Below, one piece after another: positions 16,371-25,478 of a stretch of DNA of 64,000 bases. Both the position numbers and the translations under genes were made by a program. The stretch is from assembly GCA_965200095.1 (NCBI GenBank), contig OZ241350.1:2108001-2172000 (forward strand), given 5' to 3'. The notes under the pieces were generated by a model. That model was not told the DNA's origin. It saw nothing but the letters and a program-made list of their open reading frames with translations, and made no database searches. Source of the DNA: JANQOH01 sp965200095 (GTDB lineage: Bacteria > Pseudomonadota > Alphaproteobacteria > UBA7887). Every line of letters begins with the position of its first letter. The stretch's first letter is position 1.

Positions 16371-17136
16371 TTACGGTCCCGGTCGACTCCGTTCAATGGA
16401 ACCTTCGCGGAACCCCGGGGCAACCGCGCCCGGGCGTCGTTCGCGTCGCGCGCCGGCAGCATATCGACGCGAGCCGGGGAACGCGGACGGCCGGCGTATG
16501 AGCAATCGGCCCTGCGGGACGCGCCACGTTCTCACATGCGCCCGGACCGGATCGGGCTCCGCCTCCGAACAACTCGCTCACCGTCGTCCTCAAGAAAGCG
16601 GGAGGGAGGGAAAGCGGACGGGATTGGCGCCGTCGCCTATATCGGCCGCTGCGAACCCCGCCGCGCCGACAGGCAGCGGACGGCGCCGGACAGGTCGCGG
16701 TGCTCGACAACGCCGCCGAAACCCGCCGCGCGCATGAGGTCGCCGACCGCGCGCGCCTGCCCGTCGCCGATCTCGAACGCCGCGACGCCATCGACGGCGA
16801 GCAGACGCGCCGCCCGTGACGGCGCGGAACCCGTCGAGACCGTCCGCCCCGCCGTCGAGGGCGCAGCTCGGCTCCCAGGCGATTTCGGAGGCCAGGCGGG
16901 CGATGTCGGCGCTCCTCACATAGGGCGGGTTGCACAGCACGACATCGCAGGCGCCGGCCAGCGCCGCGCTCTCTCGAACGCAACGCCTCCTTCCCCGCCC
17001 GTATCCCGAGCGACGCCGCTGCGAGAAAGGCGCCCCCCTCATGTCCGACCGGCGCAGAGCTTCGGGGCGACCGCCATCTCGCGCAACGCTGCGAAGGGCG
17101 GCGCCGAACGCCGAAGCAGTTCACGTTCCGCGAAAT
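16371..17136. repeat. Duplicated prmC 3' / upstream segment at the ietAS junction
   Basis: 16371-16968 matches 20898-21495 at an almost constant offset of about 4.53 kb: first the intergenic sequence upstream of ietA, then 330 bases of prmC. From 16969 to 17136 the sequence (CTCGAACGCAACGCCTCC onward) instead matches 14667-14831 of the outer copy. The joint therefore shows where one repeat unit ends and the next begins. No intact gene is encoded. Confidence 0.85.
16637..16968 (-). pseudogene. prmC 3' fragment, duplicated copy 1
   Basis: This fragment corresponds to the C-terminal 110 residues of PrmC, including the codons for the catalytic NPPYVRSADIARL motif. A 5-base loss (CGCCGCCCGTGACGG against CGCCGCGACGCCCGTGACGG in the intact gene) breaks the frame. 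It has no start and cannot encode a methyltransferase. Confidence 0.87.
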
Positions 17137-19722
17137 TCACGAACCCGGAGCAGTGACGGCTACGCCCAGCCGCGCCCGAATTTCTTCATAGACGAGGATG
17201 CCCTCGCCTGCTTCGATCGTCACCGCTGCCCCATACCGAACCGGCCGATCCAGGGCGCCAGCCTGTTCCCGGCAGAAGATGCGCAGCGACACATGCCCGT
17301 CATCGACGAACGACACCGCCTGCTCGCCCTCGTACCATGCATGGGTCACGGCGCCTCGGGACACCGTTGTATGCGGAGGCTGTCCGCTCGATCTTTTCAC
17401 ACCCGCGGCGGTCTCCAGTTTCGTCGCCGCACCCACCTCGAGCTTCGCCTGACGATACATCCGGTGACGAGGATTAACCGGCGACAACCATGCGACCGTC
17501 ACCGTCACTTTTCTCGGATCGGTGACTCTTTCCAGACTCCGGGGAAGCGGTATCCGGTGAACGTTCGCCTCCCTCGCCGAGATCGTCCCATGTCCAAGCA
17601 GCGTCGCCCGGTGGGGCGTACACGACAGCGCTTCCTCAACATCGGAAAATCCGTATCCCAGAAGACGCGTAATGTTGTCGCGCCGTGCGACATGCTGTCC
17701 TTGCCCCCGGGGACCGTAGAGTCGCTCCAGGATGTCCGTCCGGCTCTCCCATTTCGCCCGGTGAACGAGCATCGCCTTGACGACGACCGCGTAGTACTGT
17801 GGGTCAAGGTCTGCGTGCAGCGATCCGCCGTCCGCGTCCATGAGAGCGTCGAAGATTCGATGGGCGGCCCTTGTCGCCAGCGCCGTGGCGGCGCTGGTTC
17901 CCGCCGTCAGCGCCTCCCGACCGCGCTCGCCTCCCGCACCCGGAGCCGCCGCCTTGAGACCGTATCGCCCGCCCGGAACTACAGTGAGGGTTCCACCGCT
18001 TGCACGGAAGCGCAGCTGCTCCTTCCCGCCGGGCAGATGAATATCGGGTTTGATCGCCCTTCGGTGACCGAGGCCCAGCGCGGAACCGATGTTCGGAAGG
18101 CCGCCGTCCGGGTAGGGGTCCACTGCCGCCGCGCCCCGCGGTCCGTCGAGGGCATCGTCGTGCCATGCTCCGACGGTGACGACGTTCAGCGCCTCTGCGG
18201 GCGACAGGAGCGTTCGCCACGCCCTGTTGTCGGCGAGCGCCCGAAGCACTGCGCGCTCCCGCTCTTCGGGATCGGCGTCCTCGAAGCTCGTCCAGTCGGA
18301 AAATGCGCTCACCGGCAGAGGCGATTTCACGTTGCCTGCGCTCACGAGAAAGAGAAGCCCGTAGTGCTCCGCGAGATAGTCGAGGAGCTTCGCCCACGGG
18401 CTCATCGGGCCGCTGAAGGGCCGTCGCGGGTCGCCCAGGGAGAGATTCACGAGAAACACGCCCGGCGCCGTCGCCTCGCCTGCGCCGTCCCCTTCCTTCA
18501 TGCGCCGGATCGCCCGGTAGAGCACATCGACCAGGAGACGGTCGCGCTTCGGCTCCTCGCGACGACCGTTTCCCGGCGCGTACAGGACCGGACGCAAATG
18601 GAGCTTTCGCGAGATCGGAAGCTCCCCGAGATTCCTGTCCCCGTGCAGGATCAGCGAGGCCATCGCCGTCCCGTGCTCGCGTTCCGACAGGACGCTCATC
18701 GCTTCGAGGTTGTCCGGATCGTCCACATCGATGCGGCCGTCCAGCAATTGGTGATTCTGGACCGGCATGCCGTCGATCAATGCGGCAATGGGTGGACGCT
18801 CGTCGGGCGGCTCGGCCGTGAGCGCCGCGCCGGATTCCGTTTCATCGTCGCGTTCCCGGACATCGAGCGACGACTGCGGACGCAGGAACATGATGTCGTC
18901 GCAAATTGCGAGATGGATTTCCTCGCGTGCAACGAGGCGTTCGACCTCCGAACGCGGCAGATCGATCAACACCGCTTCGTACCGGATGTCTTCGATAACT
19001 GCGCGATGGATGATGCGCCCGCCGGCGTCGGCGACCGCTTCTTCCACTCGCCGCCATGCCGCCGCTCTGCGCTCCTCGCGCTCGTAGAACCAGAGCTCGG
19101 CTTCGATGCGGAGAGGTTCCGACGATCCGGCGCCGAGATCGTCGCGCCAGAACTCGATGGTTTCGTCCGCGATCCGGTCGGCAGGCCCCCAGGGTCGAAT
19201 GTCGCGCAGGCTCGCAAAAATATCTCTCCACGGAGTGTGGCCATGAGGAAGTTCTTTTCCGCTCCGCCAAGTGTTCCACAGCCCGATCAATTCCCGGAGC
19301 GCCCTGACATCGGGCATGGCCAGATACAGCCTCCCGCCCACCGGCCTGTCCGTTCGCGGCAGCCCCTCCCTGCTCCGGCGCGTGTCTACCTCGAAAAAAT
19401 CCTTGTCCGAGTCGAACTCCGCCTCCTCATCGGCGAGAAACTCGAACCCTTGAATTTTCCCGACAAGCCGGTGGAAATCGCCGATCAAGCCTGCAACTTC
19501 GAACACGAGCGCGCGTTCCGGCGCGATGCTGGACGGGTCGGCGCGAAGCGAAAGCCCGCTTTCGTCGGAAGCCAGAACCGTCCGGAGGCGCTCGAACCCG
19601 GGACCGAGGCGTTGCCCCTGTCGTTGGGGGGACAGCTTCGGGCCGCGTTGCGCGAAGGACTGCCGCCCCGGCGGCTCGCCCCGCTCCGACGGCGGCAGCG
19701 GCAGGAGAGGATAATCCGTCAC
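17137..19722 (-). CDS. ietS: Subtilisin-like S8 serine protease, IetS-like defence component
   Basis: An 861-residue protein from a GTG 6 bases after the ATPase stop. The subtilase triad is complete: Asp317 in IAALIDGMP, His350 in REHGTAMAS, Ser610 in TAGTSAAT, with the oxyanion Asn464 in SAGN. There is no signal peptide. The N-terminal 300 residues are a family-specific region of unknown fold, and about 170 residues follow the catalytic Ser. A large intracellular subtilase paired with a small AAA ATPase is the composition of IetAS. That pair was described on an Agrobacterium plasmid and later reported as an anti-phage system. The protease is probably held inactive or targeted by the ATPase. 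A decayed copy lies at 14832-15536. Confidence 0.85.
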   Translation of the reverse strand: MTDYPLLPLPPSERGEPPGRQSFAQRGPKLSPQRQGQRLGPGFERLRTVLASDESGLSLRADPSSIAPERALVFEVAGLIGDFHRLVGKIQGFEFLADEEAEFDSDKDFFEVDTRRSREGLPRTDRPVGGRLYLAMPDVRALRELIGLWNTWRSGKELPHGHTPWRDIFASLRDIRPWGPADRIADETIEFWRDDLGAGSSEPLRIEAELWFYEREERRAAAWRRVEEAVADAGGRIIHRAVIEDIRYEAVLIDLPRSEVERLVAREEIHLAICDDIMFLRPQSSLDVRERDDETESGAALTAEPPDERPPIAALIDGMPVQNHQLLDGRIDVDDPDNLEAMSVLSEREHGTAMASLILHGDRNLGELPISRKLHLRPVLYAPGNGRREEPKRDRLLVDVLYRAIRRMKEGDGAGEATAPGVFLVNLSLGDPRRPFSGPMSPWAKLLDYLAEHYGLLFLVSAGNVKSPLPVSAFSDWTSFEDADPEERERAVLRALADNRAWRTLLSPAEALNVVTVGAWHDDALDGPRGAAAVDPYPDGGLPNIGSALGLGHRRAIKPDIHLPGGKEQLRFRASGGTLTVVPGGRYGLKAAAPGAGGERGREALTAGTSAATALATRAAHRIFDALMDADGGSLHADLDPQYYAVVVKAMLVHRAKWESRTDILERLYGPRGQGQHVARRDNITRLLGYGFSDVEEALSCTPHRATLLGHGTISAREANVHRIPLPRSLERVTDPRKVTVTVAWLSPVNPRHRMYRQAKLEVGAATKLETAAGVKRSSGQPPHTTVSRGAVTHAWYEGEQAVSFVDDGHVSLRIFCREQAGALDRPVRYGAAVTIEAGEGILVYEEIRARLGVAVTAPGS

Positions 19723-19728
19723 GTCAGG

Positions 19729-20709
19729 TCAGACACAATTCCGTTGATGGGCTCTCGCCTTCCACAGCGCCAACCGCTCGGCCACCGCCGCCCTGAGCGA
19801 ACCCTCTGTCGGCGACAGGGCGAGACGCCGGCGGACATCGCGACAGAATTCCTCCGCTTCCGCGTAGCTGACGTTGCCCAGGGCCCTGGCGATCGACTCG
19901 GCGCTTCGCCCCAGCGGTCGATCCAGCTTGCGCGCGAACGCATCGAAGTAGCGCGCCAGTTGCGCCTGCGTGGGCGCGGGCAGTTCCAGCCGGATCTGGA
20001 AACGCCGCCAGACCGCCCGATCAAGCAGTTCCGAATGGTTCGATGCAGCGACGACGACCGTGTAGCTCGGCAGATCGTCAACCTGCATCAGGAGCGAAGT
20101 CACCACACGCTTGATCTCCCCGGTCTCGTTCACATCGCCGCGCTCCTTGCCCACAGCGTCGAATTCGTCGAAGAACAGGACGCAGGGAGTCGTTCGGGCA
20201 TAGTCGAACACCCGCCGCAGCCGGCTCGCCGTCTCCCCCAGGAAGCTGCCGATAATGGCGTCGTAGCGAACGATGAAGAACGGGACCGCAAGCGCCTCCG
20301 CGAGCGCTTCGGCCAGCGATGTCTTCCCGTTCCCGGGAGGGCCGACCAGCAAGACCCGGTGGCGCGGCTCCAGGCTTTGCGAGCGCAGCAGGCCGGCGCG
20401 GTGCTGTTCCTCGACGAGCTCCCGGCAGGCGCGTTCGCAGAGCTCCGACAGGAACAGGTCTTCGAGACGTTTGCGCGGCGCAGCTTCCGCCACGTAATCC
20501 CGAACGCGCGCCGCGGGTTCCGGCGCCGCGTATCCCGCCCGACTCCCATTACCGTTGCTTCGTAACGCCCGCGCCAGCCGGTCGGCGAGGATGTTGTGCT
20601 GCTTGGCGCGTTCCTCGGCAACGATCGCTTCCACCGCCGCGGCGACCTCTCTCCGGTCTCCCGCCGCGCTGGCCCGCACGAGAGAGATGAGCAAGTCGCT
20701 ACGGGCCAT
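19729..20709 (-). CDS. ietA: AAA+ ATPase, IetA-like defence component
   Basis: A 326-residue AAA protein. GPPGNGKT (123-130) is Walker A, VLFFDEFDAVGKERGD (177 onward) is Walker B with Asp181-Glu182, and SNHSELLDRAVWRRF holds sensor 1 and the arginine-finger region. The N-terminal 70 residues are helical. The ATG at 20709, with GGAGCG upstream, is chosen over an upstream in-frame start because the decayed duplicate keeps exactly this start. It is translated just before the subtilase. Together they match the two-gene IetAS arrangement. The 450 bases upstream are duplicated too and lack another gene. Confidence 0.85.
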   Translation of the reverse strand: MARSDLLISLVRASAAGDRREVAAAVEAIVAEERAKQHNILADRLARALRSNGNGSRAGYAAPEPAARVRDYVAEAAPRKRLEDLFLSELCERACRELVEEQHRAGLLRSQSLEPRHRVLLVGPPGNGKTSLAEALAEALAVPFFIVRYDAIIGSFLGETASRLRRVFDYARTTPCVLFFDEFDAVGKERGDVNETGEIKRVVTSLLMQVDDLPSYTVVVAASNHSELLDRAVWRRFQIRLELPAPTQAQLARYFDAFARKLDRPLGRSAESIARALGNVSYAEAEEFCRDVRRRLALSPTEGSLRAAVAERLALWKARAHQRNCV

Positions 20710-21162
20710 AATACGCTCCGCAACTGCTTTCCCCGGCGAGCTTCCCCGCCACAGCCCGGAACGGCCCGCAGTCACGCACGATCGGCACAGTTCTCATGTC
20801 GATGCGCCGGCCAATCCGCCATCGTCGCTTCGTCCGGACGCCGCTCGAACCCACACCCCGGAGTCCGTCAAGGGCATCCGGTGTTCAGTATGACATGTTA
20901 CGGTCCTGGTCGACTCCGTTCAATGGAACCTTCGCAGAACCTGGGACAACCGCGCCCGGGCGTCGTTCGCGTCGCGCGCCGGCAGCATATCGACGCGAGC
21001 CGGGGAACGCGGACGGCCGGCGCATGAGCAATCGGCTCCACGGGACGCGCCACGTTCTCACATGCGCCCGGACCGGATCGGGCTCCGCCTCCGAACAACT
21101 CGCTCACCGTCGCCCTCAAGAAAGCGGGAGGGAGGGAAAGCGGACAGGATTGGCGCCGTCGC
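20710..21162. other. Intergenic region between prmC and ietA, largely duplicated
   Basis: This region holds no convincing gene. 20898-21162 is repeated at 16371-16636 next to the decayed ietA. The first 180 bases (20720-20897) have no counterpart in the decayed copy. The ietA promoter should lie here, but no clear -35/-10 pair stands out in this GC-rich sequence. Confidence 0.6.
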
Positions 21163-22049
21163 CTATATCGGCCGCTGCGAACCCCGCCGCGCCGACAGGC
21201 AGCGGACGGCGCCGGACAGGTCGCGGTGCTCGACAACGCCGCCGAAACCCGCCGCGCGCATGAGGTCGCCGACCGCGCGCGCCTGCCCGTCGCCGATCTC
21301 GAACGCCGCGACGCCATCGACGGCGAGCAGACGCGCCGCGACGCCCGTGACGGCGCGGAACCCGTCGAGACCGTCCGCCCCACCGTCGAGGGCGCAGCGT
21401 GGCTCCCAGGCGATTTCGGGAGCCAGGCGGGCGATGTCCGCGCTCCTCACATAGGGCGGGTTGCACAGCACGACATCGCAGGCGCCGGCCAGCGCCGCGG
21501 TCCAGTCGGACGCGACGAACGCGCAGCGCGCGGCCATCCCCAGCGCGCGGGCGTTGGCCGCCGCCAGCGCCAGCGCGTCCGGAGAACGGTCGACGCCGAC
21601 GCCGAACGCGGCCGGCCATTCCGCCAGCAACGCCAGCAACAAACACCCCGAGCCGACGCCGAGGTCGAGCACGCGGCGGGGCGCCGGCGCCGCGCGCGCG
21701 AGCGCCGCCTCGACGACCGTCTCGCTGTCGGGCCGGGGGACAAGGACGGACGAGTCGACTGCGAATTCGAGGCCGCGGAACTCGCGAACGCCGGTCACAT
21801 AGGCGAGCGGTTCGCGCGCCTCGCGACGGCGCACCAAGGCGGCGAAACGCGCCCGGTCGACGGCGCCCAGCGGCGCTTCGGGCCGGGCGATCTGGTCCTC
21901 GCGGTCGATGCCCGCGGCGCGGCGCAGAAGGACCCGCGCGGCGGCGCGGGGGCTGTCGGCGCCGCTCGCCGCCAGCCGCGCCCAGGCCCAGCGCAGCGCC
22001 GCGTCGACGCGGGCGGGCGGCTCGACGGCGGCGGTGGCGGCGCGGCGGA

Positions 22050-22053
<4 letters not shown>
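21163..22053 (-). CDS. prmC: Release factor glutamine methyltransferase PrmC
   Basis: The product methylates the Gln of the GGQ motif in RF1 and RF2. LDLGVGSGCLLLALL is the AdoMet motif I, VVLCNPPYVRS holds the catalytic NPPY, and FEIGDGQA lies near the end, as in the family. The protein would have 296 residues. No ATG, GTG or TTG precedes the conserved VDAALRWAWARL segment in frame without going deep into prfA. A CTG at 22051-22053 overlaps the prfA stop (CTGA), which is the likely start. The partner gene prfA directly precedes it, the classical pairing. Two truncated copies of the 3' end occur downstream at 16637 and 14532. Confidence 0.88.
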
Positions 22054-23119
<1,066 letters not shown>

Positions 23120-23123
<4 letters not shown>

Positions 23124-24235
23124 CCCGCCCCGGGGGCCGTCGCCGCCTCGATTTCCGCCGCCTTGTCCTCGACCAGGCGCACGATGCGGTCGACGAGATC
23201 GTCGTCGCCGATGCGATGGTCCGCAACGCCGTTCAGATAGATCAGATGGGCGCCGCGGCCGCCGCCGGTCACGCCGATATCGGTCTGGCGCGCCTCGCCG
23301 GGGCCGTTGACGACGCAGCCGATGATCGACAGCGTCATCGGCGTCCGGATATGCGCGAGGCGCCGCTCGAGCGCCGCGACGGTTGCGACGACCGGAAATT
23401 GCTGGCGGGCGCAAGACGGGCAGGCGATGACGTTGACGCCGCGGTGGCGCAAATGCAGCGCCTTGAGGATCTCGAACCCGACCTTCACCTCCTCGACGGG
23501 GTCGGCCGACAGGGACACGCGGAGCGTGTCGCCGATACCCTCGGCGAGCAACATGCCGAGGCCTATGGACGATTTCACCGTGCCGCCGGTCAGACCGCCG
23601 GCCTCGGTGACGCCGATATGCAGCGGATGGTCGCCGGCCGCCGCCAGGCCGCGACAGGCGGCGACGGCGAGAAAGACATCGGACGCCTTGACGCTGATCT
23701 TGAACTCGCGGAAGTCGTTGTCCTCGAGCAGTTTCGCGTGGCCGAGCGCGCTTTCCACCATCGCTTCGGGACACGGCTCGCCGTATTTCTCGAGGAGGTC
23801 GCGCTCCAGGGACCCGGCGTTGACGCCGATGCGCATCGAACAGCCGTAGTCCTTCGCCGCCTGGACGACATCGCGCACCCGTTGCGCGGAGCCGATATTG
23901 CCGGGATTGATCCTCAGGCAGGCGGCGCCGGCCCTCGCCGCCTCGATGGCGCGGCGATGGTGAAAGTGCACGTCCGCGACGATCGGCGCCCGCGCCTCGC
24001 GCACGATGGCGGCGAGCGCCGCGGTCGAGTCCGCGTCGGGGCAGGAAACGCGGACGATATCCGCGCCGGCGTCCTCGAGTTCGCGGATCTGGGCGAGCGT
24101 CGCCCGCGCATCGGCGGTGGGCGTGTTCGTCATCGACTGCACGGAGATCGAGGCGCCGCCGCCGACCTCGACCGAGCCCACGCGGATGCGCCGCGAGGGG
24201 CGGCGCGCGACGGCGCTCCAGGGGCGGACGTTCAC
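23120..24235 (-). CDS. ispG: 4-hydroxy-3-methylbut-2-en-1-yl diphosphate synthase (IspG/GcpE)
   Basis: A 371-residue [4Fe-4S] enzyme of the MEP isoprenoid pathway, converting MEcPP to HMBPP. The cluster ligands are Cys272 and Cys275 (ACPSC) and Cys307 (GCVVNGPGEA), with the catalytic Glu314 in the same motif. SVQSMTNTPTAD near the N-terminus is the family's strand 1. The GTG start at 24235 overlaps the stop of the rodZ-like gene (GTGA). Supplying isoprenoid precursors fits with ubiA and ubiG elsewhere in the window, though they are not linked in one operon. Confidence 0.96.
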
Positions 24236-25362
24236 GGGAGCGCCCCGGTCAGCGCGTCCGGGTCGAGCGAAACGTCACGGCGTGTCCGGCCTTCCTCGCC
24301 GAGGGGCGGAAGAGTCACGCCGTCGACCTCGACCGCCAGACCGCCGGCGTTGCCGACGATCATCGACAGATCGGCGCGCGCCGGCACGCGGTAGCTGTCG
24401 CCGGGCCTGAGCAGCCGGGTAAAGACCCGCTCGCCGTTGGGTCCGCGCACGCTGATCCAGCTTTCGCGCACGGCGCGGAGCACGACCCTCCCGCCGGCGT
24501 TCGCGGCGCCGTAGACCGTTCCCTCCCCCGCTGTCCCGGCCTCGTCGGACGCCTCCGCCGCTTCCGTCTCATCGGTCTCGTCTGCCCCGGCGTCGGGAAC
24601 CTCCGCCGCAACGTCCGCCGGAACGACCGGAGGCTCGTCGACAGGGCGCTCGGTGTCCGCCTCCGCGAGCTCGGCAAGCGACGTAACGGGCGACCTTTCG
24701 GGCGGTATCGCTTCCCCGGGCGCCGTTTCGGGCAGCCCGGTATCGGGCAAAGTCTCCGGAGTCGTCGAATCCGGAAGCCGCGGCCCGGGAGCGGCAAGCG
24801 CGTCCGCGGTGGCCGCCGGGTCCGGCTCGCCCGGATCGGTCGCGCCCGCTTGCGGCTCTGTCTCCGCAGGCGGCGCCGATGCGGTTTCGCCCGGCATATC
24901 CGGGGGCGCCTCCGACACCGGGTCGTTCCCCGGCTCGCCGCGGTTCTGGACGTAATACCAGCCGCCATAAGCGACTGCCGCGAGCGCCAGCGCCGCGCCG
25001 GCGACGCCGATGCGCGGCCGCCAGTCGCGCACCGGCGGCGGTTCGGGGAAGTGCAGGTCCGGGTTCGCATCGCCCGGGTCCACCTCCTCGCGGAAGCGGT
25101 CGATGACCCAGTCCGAATCGAGTTCGAGATATTCCGCATAGGCGCGAACGAAGCCGAGCGCGTAAGCCTGGCCCGGAAGTTCGTCGAAACGTCCTTCCTC
25201 GATCGCCTGGAGATGCGGCCGGCGGATGCGCAACGCCTCCGACGCTTCGGACAGGTCCCGTCCGGATTCGACACGGGACTGGCGAAGGCTGGCGCCGACC
25301 CCGACATAGTCGCCGGTGTCTCTTTCCGGACGCTCCTCCGGCCCGACGGAGTCCACGCTCAT
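24232..25362 (-). CDS. RodZ-like HTH/membrane protein (DUF4115)
   Basis: 376 residues. A cytoplasmic helix-turn-helix of the Xre/RodZ type spans about 20-85 (LRQSRVESGRDLSEASEALR and FVRAYAEYLELD). Then come a basic stretch, one membrane segment at about 117-138 (VAGAALALAAVAYGGWYYV), a long Pro/Glu/Ala-rich periplasmic linker (about 145-285), and a C-terminal DUF4115 beta domain (VVLRAVRESWISVRGPNG onward). RodZ links MreB to the cell-wall machinery and sets rod shape. This gene sits directly before ispG with a 4-base overlap, a common alphaproteobacterial arrangement. Confidence 0.88.
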   Translation of the reverse strand: MSVDSVGPEERPERDTGDYVGVGASLRQSRVESGRDLSEASEALRIRRPHLQAIEEGRFDELPGQAYALGFVRAYAEYLELDSDWVIDRFREEVDPGDANPDLHFPEPPPVRDWRPRIGVAGAALALAAVAYGGWYYVQNRGEPGNDPVSEAPPDMPGETASAPPAETEPQAGATDPGEPDPAATADALAAPGPRLPDSTTPETLPDTGLPETAPGEAIPPERSPVTSLAELAEADTERPVDEPPVVPADVAAEVPDAGADETDETEAAEASDEAGTAGEGTVYGAANAGGRVVLRAVRESWISVRGPNGERVFTRLLRPGDSYRVPARADLSMIVGNAGGLAVEVDGVTLPPLGEEGRTRRDVSLDPDALTGALP

Positions 25363-25478
25363 CGATCGCCCGTTCCCGGATGACACGTTCCCGTCGGCGC
25401 GCGCCCACCTTCGTCCGTCGCCGCGGAACCGGCACAATACCGGATTCGCTTCGCACGGCCAAGCCCGCGGCGCGGGTT

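Noticed and set aside
16930..20565. 1211-codon open frame on the plus strand opposite ietS and ietA
   Set aside because: It is antisense to two well-supported genes and consists of Arg/His/Pro-rich sequence without motifs. In DNA of this GC content such shadow frames are expected.
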